A DNA stretch of 44,440 nt from assembly GCA_043738425.1 (NCBI GenBank), contig JAYUGJ010000028.1, positions 1-44,440 on the forward strand, read 5' to 3'. This document shows positions 1-7,783 of this stretch, in pieces (position 1 is the first letter of the stretch; the number at the start of each line of letters is the position of its first letter). Under the pieces are notes generated by a model that worked only from the letters and a program-made list of their open reading frames with translations, was not told the DNA's origin and did not search any database. The position numbers were made by a program, and so were the translations under genes. Source of the stretch: PBB1 sp043738425. GTDB taxonomy: Bacteria; Pseudomonadota; Gammaproteobacteria; Burkholderiales; Burkholderiaceae_C.

Positions 1-46
1 TCAGTGTCCAAGCAGGTGTTTATCCCCGGTAGATTGTGCAACGCGT

Positions 47-715
47 TCATTCAACCGATATCCGCAGGGCTGCTGCCGCAGCCAGTGGTGCCAGCACGAA
101 CGCCGCCAGGAGCATCGCACCCAATATGGCGTAGTGCGCACCTGCGTCGAGGCCGGATGCTGCAGCGTCTACCGCGCCAGCACCGAATATCAGCACTGGC
201 ACGCAAAGTGGCAGCACCAGCAGTGAGAGCAGCACGCCAGCACCGCGCACGCCCACCGTGAGCGCCGCGCCAATGCCGCCAATCAGGCTGAGCAGCGGGG
301 TGCCCAACAACAGCGACCAGGTCAGCACTCCGATCGACGATGCGGGCAAATCGAATTGCAGCGCCAGCAGCGGGGCAACCAACGTCAGGACCAAACCCGA
401 ACACAGCCAGTGCGCCGCCATTTTGCTCAGCACCAAGACGCTGAGCGGGCAAGGCGACAGCAGCAGTTGCTCGAGCGTGCCGTCGTGGTAGTCGTCCGCA
501 AACAAGCGGCCCAGCGACAACATCGATGCCAACAGCGCCGACACCCAAACGACGCCGGAGGCCATCGTGCGCAGCAAATTCGCCTCGGGTCCCACCGCCA
601 AAGGAAATAGGCTGGCCACGATGACAAAGAAAAACAGTGCGGCAGCGGTGTCGGCACGGCGGCGCAATGCGAGTCGAACATCGCGTCTGAAAACGCCGCA
701 CGCCGCATCCACCAT
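47..715 (-). CDS. ccmB: Heme exporter protein CcmB
   Basis: This is the membrane subunit of the CcmAB transporter of system I cytochrome c maturation. With CcmC and CcmD, CcmAB uses ATP to release holo-CcmE for heme delivery in the periplasm. The 222-residue product has the usual CcmB length and about six hydrophobic segments. Visible family features are the early region with FRRDVRLALRR and the conserved LFADDYHDGTLEQLLLSP stretch in the first cytoplasmic part. I chose the ATG at 715, which begins MVDAACGVF and has GGAGGG upstream; the open frame continues to 868, but that extension is not hydrophobic and overlaps ccmA. The gene lies 38 bp downstream of ccmA on the same strand, so the two are probably co-transcribed. 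Functionally it supports the multiheme PufC encoded later. ccmC probably lies beyond the left edge, but only 46 bp remain there and I cannot call it. Confidence 0.9.
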   Translation of the reverse strand: MVDAACGVFRRDVRLALRRRADTAAALFFFVIVASLFPLAVGPEANLLRTMASGVVWVSALLASMLSLGRLFADDYHDGTLEQLLLSPCPLSVLVLSKMAAHWLCSGLVLTLVAPLLALQFDLPASSIGVLTWSLLLGTPLLSLIGGIGAALTVGVRGAGVLLSLLVLPLCVPVLIFGAGAVDAAASGLDAGAHYAILGAMLLAAFVLAPLAAAAALRISVE

Positions 716-753
716 CGATGCATTTGCGCCCTCCGGTGCGGCTGGAGTGGCGT

Positions 754-1446
754 TCACAGCGTCAAACACACTTGCGACAGCGACGCGTCGATGGCGACCG
801 GCTGATGGCTGGTCAGCACGACGATGCCGCCGCTTCGCAACTGCCGTGTCAACAGGCCCGACAGCCATTGCGTGGCGGCGGCGTCGAGCGCGTTGAATGG
901 CTCGTCAAGAACCCACAACTTTGTCGCCGCACCTAGCAGCAGGCGGGCCAGGCCGACACGGCGGCGTTGCCCTTGCGACAGGCTGCGTGCGGGCAGGTGC
1001 TCGCGGCGGTGCAGGCCCGCCGCAGCCAATGCAGAAATCACCTGAGCTGTGGTGTGCCGCTGGCCACCCAGCACGCTGGCGGCCAGAAGGTTTTCGCATG
1101 CAGATAAATCGTCTTTCAACGCGGCAGCGTGGCCTAGATAAATCAGCTCGCGGTGGAAGCCGTCGCGGTCGGCGTGCAACCGTTTGCCACACCAGCGTAC
1201 TTCGCCAACGTCGGGCAATGACAGTCCGCACAACACCCGCAACAAAGTGGTTTTTCCGGCCCCGTTCGCACCTTGCACCCGCAGCAGTTGGCCCGAGCGA
1301 ACGACCGCGTTGATGTTCACAAACAGCCTGCGCGTGCCACGCATGCACGAGAGGCTGTACAGCTCGAGCAGTGCGTCTTCGGCCGTATTCACTGGCGCAA
1401 TCGCAGGGTCGGTTGGAGTGACATCGTGGTTCAACAAGGTAATCAT
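754..1446 (-). CDS. ccmA: Heme exporter ATP-binding protein CcmA
   Basis: This is the ATPase subunit of the CcmAB exporter used in cytochrome c maturation, a cytoplasmic protein docked on CcmB. It has all the ABC signatures in order: Walker A GANGAGKTT at about residues 57-65, the signature LSQGQRRR, Walker B LWVLDEP, and a switch histidine in LTSHQP near the C-terminus. At about 230 residues it is a little longer than typical CcmA (about 205), because of an N-terminal extension before the conserved LELYSLSCMRGTRRLF. The ATG at 1446 (MITLLNHD) was chosen; an in-frame ATG at 1455 adds three residues. It is followed after 38 bp by ccmB. The assignment to CcmA rather than another ABC ATPase rests mainly on that neighbour and on the single-domain size. 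Confidence 0.88.
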   Translation of the reverse strand: MITLLNHDVTPTDPAIAPVNTAEDALLELYSLSCMRGTRRLFVNINAVVRSGQLLRVQGANGAGKTTLLRVLCGLSLPDVGEVRWCGKRLHADRDGFHRELIYLGHAAALKDDLSACENLLAASVLGGQRHTTAQVISALAAAGLHRREHLPARSLSQGQRRRVGLARLLLGAATKLWVLDEPFNALDAAATQWLSGLLTRQLRSGGIVVLTSHQPVAIDASLSQVCLTL

Positions 1447-1649
1447 TCGAGGCAAGCGGGCCGGTGTGATGGGTTCGGCTCGTCTTGAAACCGCACCGCC
1501 GCGCAGATTATCTCGATCAAACGCATGGGAGCGTCGATGTCGTATTTGAATTTGCCTCGGTGCGGGCGGCGGTGTTGTTGCGTGCGGTCGGCTGCAACGC
1601 TAAGTGCGACGTTCCCGCTGTGAACTCGACGTGGCTGGGGGTGGCTGAA

Positions 1650-1781
1650 ATGCTGCTGGTCGTGGGTGGCGTGGGCGGTTGGGCCACATGGGAGCTGCGG
1701 AACCTGCGCCGCGAAGCGCTGCGACGGGAACCGGAGCAGAAAAGTAAACCTGATGAACCGGTGAACTCCAACTCCGATTGA
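1650..1781 (+). CDS. Possible small single-span membrane protein
   Basis: I do not recognise a named family. The 43-residue reading starts at an ATG at 1650 preceded by a GGGGGTGG stretch at about the right distance. It has one hydrophobic segment (MLLVVGGVGGWATW) followed by a strongly basic/acidic tail (ELRNLRREALRREPEQK) and a polar C-terminus. This layout is typical of tiny inner-membrane proteins with a cytoplasmic charged tail. The same frame is open upstream to 1485, but that part looks non-coding. It lies between ccmA (opposite strand) and crtE (same strand). It could instead be a chance frame. Confidence 0.4.
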   Translation: MLLVVGGVGGWATWELRNLRREALRREPEQKSKPDEPVNSNSD

Positions 1782-1851
1782 ATGCACGGCCAAACCCGAG
1801 TCCGGCACGGCCTCATTTGAGGGTGCGCGCTGTTGACGGTATGGATTCATG

Positions 1852-1869
1852 TGTCTACATTAGTTGACA
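1852..1869. promoter_or_regulatory. PpsR/CrtJ-type binding site upstream of crtE
   Basis: The sequence fits the consensus TGT-N12-ACA exactly (TGTCTACATTAGTTGACA) and the symmetry extends one base each side (GTGTC/GACAC). PpsR/CrtJ is the aerobic repressor of photosynthesis genes in purple bacteria. The site ends 73 bp before the crtE start codon. A TTGACA at 1864-1869 lies inside it and could be a -35 box, so a bound repressor would block RNA polymerase. A second site at the canonical 8-bp distance is absent. An imperfect match (TGA-N12-ACA) overlaps its right half. Binding is inferred from the motif only. Confidence 0.6.
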
Positions 1870-1942
1870 CTATGCATCGACAGGCTGGATTGACAGTCGG
1901 GTCGATTTCCCGTCCGCATTGCATTACCAGCCGGAGTTCACC

Positions 1943-2824
1943 ATGAAACCCATCACCCGCATCGAGCAAGCCTTGGCAGTGGCCATTGCGTCCGGCGAAG
2001 AAGAGGGCTGCCCGCCGAAATTGGCCGGCGCGATCCGACACGCGGTGTTTCCTGGCGGTGCGCGCATCCGGCCACAGCTGTGCTTGGCGGTTGCGCAGGC
2101 GTGCGGCGATGACGATCCGGCGCTGTCGGAAGCCGCGGCATGCGCCATTGAGTTACTGCATTGCGCCTCATTGGTACACGACGACCTGCCTTGTTTCGAC
2201 GATGCCACCACCCGGCGTGGCCGTGCCTCGGTGCATTTCGCGTTCGGCGAAAGTCTGGCGGTGTTGGCTGGCGATGCGCTGATCGTGCTGGCTTTCCAGT
2301 CACTCGGCGCGGCCGCTACGCAATCGCCGTTGCGCTTGCCGCAGCTGCTGCGCACCATCGCGCGGGCTACCGGCATGCCACACGGCATCGTCGCAGGCCA
2401 GGCGTGGGAGTGCGAGCCGCGGGTGTCGTTGGCCGATTACCAACGTGCCAAAACCGGGGCGCTGTTCGCTGCGGCCACCGTCGCCGGTGCGCAAGCGGCT
2501 GGTGCCGATGCGGGCCCATGGCGTGCGTTGGGTGAATGGTTGGGCGAGGCATACCAGGTCGCTGACGACATTCGCGATGTGGCGTCGGATCCGTTGGTGC
2601 TCGGCAAACCAACTGGCCAAGACGTGGCGCTTTGCCGCCCGAGTGCTGCCCGTGAACTTGGCCTGGAGGGAGCAGTGCACCACTTCGACCGCTTGGTCGC
2701 GGCAGCCATTGACGCCATTCCGCCATGCCCTGGTGCCGCAGCCATGCGCGCCCTGGTGCGTTTTGAAGCCGAACGGCTGATCCCGAAAGCGATGGCCGAA
2801 GAGCTGGTTCGCCTTGTCGCGTAA
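1943..2824 (+). CDS. crtE: Geranylgeranyl diphosphate synthase CrtE
   Basis: This prenyltransferase condenses isopentenyl diphosphate with farnesyl diphosphate to give GGPP, the precursor of carotenoids and of the bacteriochlorophyll tail. It is a soluble trans-isoprenyl diphosphate synthase of 293 residues, a normal length. The first Asp-rich motif is HDDLPCFDDATTRRG (DD at residues 80-81) and the second is DDIRDVASD (from about residue 208). The KTG of YQRAKTGALF and the FPGGARIRPQL region are also present. The start at 1943 (MKPITRIE) is preceded by CCGGAG; an upstream in-frame ATG at 1919 has no such site. Its place directly before crtF and bchCXYZ, under a PpsR-type site, supports CrtE over the close relative IspA, whose sequence is similar. 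Confidence 0.9.
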   Translation: MKPITRIEQALAVAIASGEEEGCPPKLAGAIRHAVFPGGARIRPQLCLAVAQACGDDDPALSEAAACAIELLHCASLVHDDLPCFDDATTRRGRASVHFAFGESLAVLAGDALIVLAFQSLGAAATQSPLRLPQLLRTIARATGMPHGIVAGQAWECEPRVSLADYQRAKTGALFAAATVAGAQAAGADAGPWRALGEWLGEAYQVADDIRDVASDPLVLGKPTGQDVALCRPSAARELGLEGAVHHFDRLVAAAIDAIPPCPGAAAMRALVRFEAERLIPKAMAEELVRLVA

Positions 2825-2869
2825 CCGCTTGTTGCGCAACGAATACCGCGGGCGGGTCGATCGTTGCCG

Positions 2870-4048
2870 ATGAAGTTTTTGGGCGCAGCCGCGGCAAAAG
2901 CGTCGCCATTGAATCAACCTTCTTTAATTGATCGGCTCGGCGACCGCTGGTGTGATTGGCGCGATGGGCTGGTGGGCAGCCGCAGCTTTCGGCGCTGGGC
3001 GGCAGCGTTTCCGCTGACACGCCCAGTTGCGCAGCGGCGCGCCAAGGGCTTATTCGATCTCGTGGCGGGGTTTGTCTATTCACAGATCCTGCTCGCTTGT
3101 GTGCGGGTCGATTTGTTCAATTTGCTGGCCAAGGGGCCGCAAACGCTGGTCGAACTGGCGCCCCGTATGGGTTTGACAGAGGACGCTGCGCAGCGTCTGC
3201 TGGCCGGCGCGGTGGCGTTGCAACTGGTCAGTCGCCGAAGCCGCGGTCGCTTCGGGCTCGGCCCATTGGGCGCACCCCTGGTGGGCGAAGTAGCCATCGC
3301 CTCGATGATCGAACACCACGCCGAGCTGTATGTCGATTTGGCCGACCCGATCGCTTTGCTGCGGGGTGAGGCAAAAACATCGGCGCTGGCCAGCTATTGG
3401 CCTTACGCAGCGGCCGACAAGCCTGGTTCGCTGGAATCTGATCGTGTCAACCCGTATTCGGCGCTGATGTCAGCGTCGCAATCGCTGGTATCCGACGAAG
3501 TGCTCGACGCCTACTCGTTCGATCAGCACAAGGTGTTGCTCGATGTCGGTGGCGGCGAAGGTACGTTTATCTCCGCCGTTGCTGCACGCGCACTTCATTT
3601 GCACTTCATCTTGTTTGACTTGCCCGCAGTTGCGGAGCGTGCGCGCAGCAGGTTCGAAGAACAGGCCTTGTCGGATCGCACGACGGCGGTTGGTGGAAGC
3701 TTTTTCAGCGACCCCCTGCCTACCGGCGCCGACGTCATCAGCCTGGTGCGGGTCATCTTCGACCATGACGATGCCCGGGCGCTGCTGATTTTGAAATCGG
3801 CGCTGCGCGCGCTGCCTCCGGACGGAACTTTGTTGTTGACCGAGCCGATGTCGGGAACCCGCGGTGCTGAAGCCATGGGCGACGCTTACTTCGGCTTTTA
3901 TTTATTAGCGATGGGCAAGGGCCGTTCGCGCAGCGCGGCTCAATTGACGGCGCTGCTGCATGCCGCGGGTTTTGGCAAAGTGCAGCTGCTGCGCAACCAC
4001 ATTCCGCTGCAAACCCAACTCATCGTGGCCAAGCCGAAGTTGGCGTAA
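2870..4048 (+). CDS. crtF: Demethylspheroidene/hydroxyneurosporene O-methyltransferase CrtF
   Basis: CrtF methylates the 1-hydroxyl of acyclic carotenoids in the spheroidene and spirilloxanthin pathways using S-adenosylmethionine. The 392-residue product has the two-part layout of this family: an N-terminal winged-helix dimerisation domain (region with DLFNLLAKGPQTLVELA) and a C-terminal Rossmann methyltransferase domain. The SAM loop is LLDVGGGEGTF at about residues 223-233, followed by HFILFDLPAVAERA, and later the acidic LVRVIFDHDD and LLLTEPMSG strands. The start chosen is the ATG at 2870; a TTG two codons earlier is equally open, and the ribosome site is weak. It follows crtE by 45 bp and is probably co-transcribed with it. 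Its presence points to methoxylated acyclic carotenoids such as spheroidene or spirilloxanthin. Confidence 0.9.
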   Translation: MKFLGAAAAKASPLNQPSLIDRLGDRWCDWRDGLVGSRSFRRWAAAFPLTRPVAQRRAKGLFDLVAGFVYSQILLACVRVDLFNLLAKGPQTLVELAPRMGLTEDAAQRLLAGAVALQLVSRRSRGRFGLGPLGAPLVGEVAIASMIEHHAELYVDLADPIALLRGEAKTSALASYWPYAAADKPGSLESDRVNPYSALMSASQSLVSDEVLDAYSFDQHKVLLDVGGGEGTFISAVAARALHLHFILFDLPAVAERARSRFEEQALSDRTTAVGGSFFSDPLPTGADVISLVRVIFDHDDARALLILKSALRALPPDGTLLLTEPMSGTRGAEAMGDAYFGFYLLAMGKGRSRSAAQLTALLHAAGFGKVQLLRNHIPLQTQLIVAKPKLA

Positions 4049-4064
4049 ACACCAACTCAAGAAC

Positions 4065-4082
4065 TGTAAATTTAACTTGACA
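4065..4082. promoter_or_regulatory. PpsR/CrtJ-type site 1 upstream of bchC
   Basis: TGTAAATTTAACTTGACA matches TGT-N12-ACA exactly. It is the distal member of a pair: the gap to the next site is exactly 8 bp, the spacing known for cooperative PpsR/CrtJ binding at bchC promoters of Rhodobacter. Cooperative repression under oxygen is inferred by analogy. Confidence 0.72.
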
Positions 4083-4090
4083 GTTAAACA

Positions 4091-4108
4091 TGTCAGCTTA
4101 AGATGACA
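4091..4108. promoter_or_regulatory. PpsR/CrtJ-type site 2 upstream of bchC
   Basis: TGTCAGCTTAAGATGACA matches TGT-N12-ACA exactly and lies 8 bp after the previous site. Together the two sites occupy most of the crtF-bchC gap. Oxygen control of a promoter for bchCXYZ, and by readthrough of puf, is therefore likely (inference). Confidence 0.72.
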
Positions 4109-4131
4109 CCTTCTGTCAGAGACCCTCAAAG

Positions 4132-4200
4132 ATGTACTTGAAGATCAACCCGAGCCTGCTGTGGTGCAGTGCCTTCCCCCGCAAAGGGGAGGTGGCGTGA
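4132..4200 (+). CDS. Possible 22-codon leader peptide before bchC
   Basis: A short frame starting ATGTACTTGAAG encodes MYLKINPSLLWCSAFPRK and four further residues, and stops with a TGA that overlaps the GTG start of bchC (GTGA at 4197-4200). The overlap is the kind seen in translational coupling, and the bchC ribosome site (GGGGAGGT) lies inside the frame. Its own ribosome site is weak. It may equally be an untranslated leader. Confidence 0.25.
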   Translation: MYLKINPSLLWCSAFPRKGEVA

Positions 4201-5135
4201 ACGCGATGGCCGTGGTTCTCGAGCGTCCAGAGCACCTGGTGCTCAGTCGCCTTGAGTTGTCGGCGGCCACTGATGAAGATGTCACTGTGGACATCGAATG
4301 GAGCGGCATCAGCACCGGTACCGAGCGACTGTTGTGGACCGGGCGCATGCCCGCTTTCCCCGGCATGGGGTATCCGCTGGTGCCCGGTTATGAATCGGTA
4401 GGCCGGGTGGTTGCTGCAGGTGCACGCTCGGGGCGCCAAATCGGCCAGCAGGTGTTTGTGCCGGGCGCGAAATGCTTCGGTGATGTGCGCGGCCTGTTCG
4501 GTGGCGCAGCTTCCAAGGTCGTTTTACCTGGATCGAGAACTATCCCTTTTGCGGACAGCCTGGCAGAGCAGGGCGTACTGCTGGCGCTGGCCGCCACTGC
4601 GCACCATGCGCACTCGATGCCCGGCCTCACGCAACCTGACTTGATCGTTGGTCACGGCGTGTTGGGTCGAATGATTGCCCGGTTGGCGGTGATCGCCGGA
4701 GCCAACCCGGTGGTCTGGGAAACCAATGCGGTGCGGCGCGCTGGCGCGGTGGGTTACGAAGTGATCGACCCCGCCATTGACACGCGCCGCGACTATCAAT
4801 GCATCTGCGATGTCAGCGGCGATGCGTCATTGCTGGACACCTTGATTTCGAAATTGGCCCAAGGCGGCGAGGTGGTATTGGCGGGGTTTTACGACGATCC
4901 GCTGAGCTTTGTGTTCCCACCTGCTTTCATGCGCGAGGCACGTATTCGCGTTGCCGCGCAATGGCTGCCGTCCGATCTGCAGGCCGTCAAGGAATTGGCC
5001 GAGTCCGGTCAGTTGTCGTTTGCCGACTTGATTACCCATCGCGCTGATGCCATGCAAGCCGACTCGGCTTACCGCACCGCATTCGGCGACCCGACTTGCT
5101 TGAAGATGATTTTGGACTGGAGGTCTTGTTCATGA
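4197..5135 (+). CDS. bchC: Bacteriochlorophyllide a dehydrogenase BchC
   Basis: BchC oxidises the C3-1-hydroxyethyl group of hydroxyethyl-bacteriochlorophyllide to acetyl with NAD, a late step in bacteriochlorophyll a synthesis. It belongs to the medium-chain dehydrogenase fold. Visible are the BchC signature GISTGTERLLWTG near residue 40, the domain entry GYPLVPGYESVGRVV, and the nucleotide-binding loop VGHGVLGRMIAR. Classical zinc ligands of alcohol dehydrogenases are not obvious, as usual for BchC. The start is the GTG at 4197, just after GGGGAGGT; an ATG at 4206 is the alternative. The stop overlaps the bchX start as ATGA, so bchC, bchX, bchY and bchZ form a tight operon behind the paired PpsR-type sites. 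Length 312 residues is normal. Confidence 0.93.
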   Translation: MNAMAVVLERPEHLVLSRLELSAATDEDVTVDIEWSGISTGTERLLWTGRMPAFPGMGYPLVPGYESVGRVVAAGARSGRQIGQQVFVPGAKCFGDVRGLFGGAASKVVLPGSRTIPFADSLAEQGVLLALAATAHHAHSMPGLTQPDLIVGHGVLGRMIARLAVIAGANPVVWETNAVRRAGAVGYEVIDPAIDTRRDYQCICDVSGDASLLDTLISKLAQGGEVVLAGFYDDPLSFVFPPAFMREARIRVAAQWLPSDLQAVKELAESGQLSFADLITHRADAMQADSAYRTAFGDPTCLKMILDWRSCS

Positions 5136-6157
5136 GTACTACCACCTCGAACCCAGCGGCCGCAAAAGCAGCCCCCGTGACCTTCATGATGAAAGACTTG
5201 CGCGCCGAGGCTGCAATCGAACCGAGTCCTGTGGCGACCGGTGCGGTGACCAAAGAAACGCAAATCATCGCGATCTACGGCAAAGGCGGCATCGGCAAAA
5301 GCTTCACCTTGGCCAACCTCAGTTACATGATGGCGCAGCAGGGCAAGAAAGTACTTTTGATTGGCTGCGACCCGAAGAGCGACACCACCAGTTTGCTGTT
5401 CGGTGGTCGCGCTTGCCCGACCATCATCGAAACCTCGTCGAAGAAAAAATTGGCCGGCGAAGCTGTCGCAATTGGCGATGTGTGTTTCAAGCGCGATGGC
5501 GTCTACGCCATGGAACTCGGTGGCCCAGAAGTCGGTCGTGGTTGCGGTGGCCGCGGAATCATCCACGGCTTCGAGTTGCTCGAAAAACTCGGCTTCCATG
5601 AATGGGGTTTCGACTACGTGCTGCTCGACTTTTTGGGCGACGTGGTGTGCGGTGGTTTTGGTTTGCCGATCGCTCGCGACATGTGCCAAAAGGTCATCGT
5701 GGTTGCCAGCAACGACCTGCAGTCTCTGTACGTGGCCAACAACGTGTGCAGCGCGGTCGAGTACTTCCGCAACCTCGGTGGCAACGTCGGCGTGGCCGGC
5801 ATGGTGATCAACCGCGACGACGGCACCGGCGAGGCAGCTGCGTTTGCCCAAAAGGTCGGAATACCGGTGCTATCGACGATTCCTGCCAATGAGGACATCC
5901 GCCGCAAAAGCGCCAGCTACGAAATCATTGGTCGGCCAGGCACGACCTGGGGCCCGATGTTCGAAGAGCTCGCGGAAAACGTAGGCACATCGAAGCCGAT
6001 GCGCCCAAAACCGATGTCGCAAGACGAGTTGCTTGGCTTGTTTTCGGCCGCATCCGTCGGTCGCGATGTGGTGCTCGAGCCTGCGACCCAATTTGATATG
6101 TGCGGTAAGACCGAGACCAAAAAAGAAACCCTCGAAGTGGTTTACGACGAAGTCTGA
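5132..6157 (+). CDS. bchX: Chlorophyllide a reductase iron protein BchX
   Basis: BchX is the NifH-like ATP-dependent reductase that passes electrons to BchYZ in chlorophyllide a reductase (COR), which reduces ring B of chlorophyllide a. The 341-residue protein has the P-loop YGKGGIGKS at residues 49-57. The two cysteines that bridge the homodimer 4Fe-4S cluster are both present, in GRGCGGRG (Cys138) and GDVVCGGFG (Cys173). The Walker A-prime style CDPKSDTT follows the first strand. The ATG at 5132 is preceded by GGAGG and overlaps the bchC stop; the frame is open further upstream but without a ribosome site. BchX differs from the related BchL in its longer N-terminus (about 45 residues before the P-loop), which is seen here. 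Confidence 0.97.
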   Translation: MSTTTSNPAAAKAAPVTFMMKDLRAEAAIEPSPVATGAVTKETQIIAIYGKGGIGKSFTLANLSYMMAQQGKKVLLIGCDPKSDTTSLLFGGRACPTIIETSSKKKLAGEAVAIGDVCFKRDGVYAMELGGPEVGRGCGGRGIIHGFELLEKLGFHEWGFDYVLLDFLGDVVCGGFGLPIARDMCQKVIVVASNDLQSLYVANNVCSAVEYFRNLGGNVGVAGMVINRDDGTGEAAAFAQKVGIPVLSTIPANEDIRRKSASYEIIGRPGTTWGPMFEELAENVGTSKPMRPKPMSQDELLGLFSAASVGRDVVLEPATQFDMCGKTETKKETLEVVYDEV

Positions 6158-6181
6158 CGCCCCACTCGCAGCGCACACACC

Positions 6182-7783
6182 ATGTCGAAAACCATTCCCA
6201 TCATCGCCGCAAACTCAGTGCCAGTTGCCGCACAGGCAACCGCGCCTGGCGTGTCGACCACGACGCTCGAGGGCGACGGCATGGGTTGCCATGCGGGTGG
6301 TGAGCAACTGTTGTCAGCAGCCAAAGCTGCGGGAAAGTCCGAAATACTCTCGCAGTACGCGAAGGACTACCCGAAAGACCCGAAGGCTGGTCCCCACGAC
6401 CAGCCGCAAAGCATGTGTCCCGCGTTCGGCTCACTGCGCGTGGGTTTGCGCATGCGCCGCACCGCCACCATCCTGTCGGGCTCGGCCTGCTGCGTTTATG
6501 GCTTGACTTTTACGTCGCATTTCTACGGTGCCAAACGAAGCGTTGGTTATGTTCCGTTCAACTCGGAATCGTTGGTCACCGGCAAGCTGTTTGAAGACAT
6601 CCGCGATGCGGTCCACAAGGAAGCCGACCCCGCGAAGTACGACGCGATCGTCATCATCAATTTGTGTGTTCCGACCGCCAGCGGTGTGCCGCTGCAAATC
6701 CTGCCGAAGGAAATCAACGGTGTGCGCATCATCGGCATCGATGTGCCGGGTTTTGGTGTGCCAACGCATGCCGAAGCCAAAGACGTGTTGGCAGGCGCGA
6801 TGTTGAAATATGCGCGCAGCGAAGTGCTGGCGGGCCCAGTACAGGCCCCACGCGGTTACGACAAAGCAACTCGGTTGGGCAAACCCACCATCGCGCTGCT
6901 GGGTGAGGTGTTTCCTGCCGATCCGGTAATCATCGGCATGATGCTCGAGCCTATGGGCTTGGCCGTCGGGCCGGTGGTGCCAACCCGTGAATGGCGCGAG
7001 TTGTATGCCGCACTCGACTGCACCGCGGTGGCTGCTATTCATCCGTTCTACACCGCAAGCATCCGTGAATTCGAGGCGGCAGGGCGGCCCGTCATTGGAT
7101 CTGCACCGGTGGGCTACGACGGCACCGAGGCGTGGTTGCAAGCCATCGGCAAAGCCACCAACGTCGCACAAGATCAAATCGATGCGGCAAAAAATCGCAT
7201 TCTTCCCGCCATACGCGCGGCGCTGGCCAAAACGCCCATCAAAGGCCGCATCACGCTGAGTGGCTACGAAGGCTCAGAGTTGTTGGTTGGCCGGCTGTTG
7301 GTTGAAAGCGGGGCCGACCTGCGTTACGTCGGCAGCGCTTGCCCGCGCACTGCGTGGAACGAAGACGACTTGCAGTGGCTGCAGTCGAAAGGTGTGCAGG
7401 TGCAATTTCGCGCATCACTCGAGCAAGACCTCGCAGCGATGCATGAATTTCAGCCCGATCTGGCCATTGGCACGACCCCCGTGGTGCAAGCCGCGAAGGC
7501 CATCAGCACGCCATCGCTTTACTTCACCAACCTGATTTCTGCACGCCCACTGATGGGCCCGGCGGGTGCCGGGTCGCTAGCCACCGTGATCAACGCAGCT
7601 ATCGGCAACAAAGCGCGTTTTGCAGAAATGAAAAACTTCTTCGGCGCAGTGGGCGAGGGCCATGCGTCGGGAGTTTGGGAGTCCGCTAACGGTGTGCCGA
7701 AAGACCGGCCGGAATTCAAAGCCGACCAGCGCCGGCAGGCTGAAAAGCAAGCCAAAAAGCGCAAAGCCGAGGAGATGATCTGA
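6182..7783 (+). CDS. bchY: Chlorophyllide a reductase subunit BchY
   Basis: BchY forms, with BchZ, the NifDK-like catalytic component of chlorophyllide a reductase, which receives electrons from BchX. The product is 533 residues. Cluster-ligand type cysteines occur in the N-terminal part (GMGCHAG, SMCPAFGS, SACCVYG) and NLCVPTASGVP is the conserved strand typical of this family. The C-terminus is a highly basic tail (RRQAEKQAKKRKAEE). It begins 24 bp after bchX, and its TGA overlaps the bchZ ATG, which indicates coupled translation of the two subunits. Related BchN/BchB proteins are excluded by the neighbours and by length. Confidence 0.96.
   Translation: MSKTIPIIAANSVPVAAQATAPGVSTTTLEGDGMGCHAGGEQLLSAAKAAGKSEILSQYAKDYPKDPKAGPHDQPQSMCPAFGSLRVGLRMRRTATILSGSACCVYGLTFTSHFYGAKRSVGYVPFNSESLVTGKLFEDIRDAVHKEADPAKYDAIVIINLCVPTASGVPLQILPKEINGVRIIGIDVPGFGVPTHAEAKDVLAGAMLKYARSEVLAGPVQAPRGYDKATRLGKPTIALLGEVFPADPVIIGMMLEPMGLAVGPVVPTREWRELYAALDCTAVAAIHPFYTASIREFEAAGRPVIGSAPVGYDGTEAWLQAIGKATNVAQDQIDAAKNRILPAIRAALAKTPIKGRITLSGYEGSELLVGRLLVESGADLRYVGSACPRTAWNEDDLQWLQSKGVQVQFRASLEQDLAAMHEFQPDLAIGTTPVVQAAKAISTPSLYFTNLISARPLMGPAGAGSLATVINAAIGNKARFAEMKNFFGAVGEGHASGVWESANGVPKDRPEFKADQRRQAEKQAKKRKAEEMI

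Noticed and set aside
1..46. Start of ccmC at the left edge
   Set aside because: Only 46 bases remain after ccmB and no start codon with a family-like N-terminus can be read.
1867..1885. Second PpsR site overlapping the first before crtE
   Set aside because: It begins TGA rather than TGT and overlaps the first site, so independent binding is unlikely.
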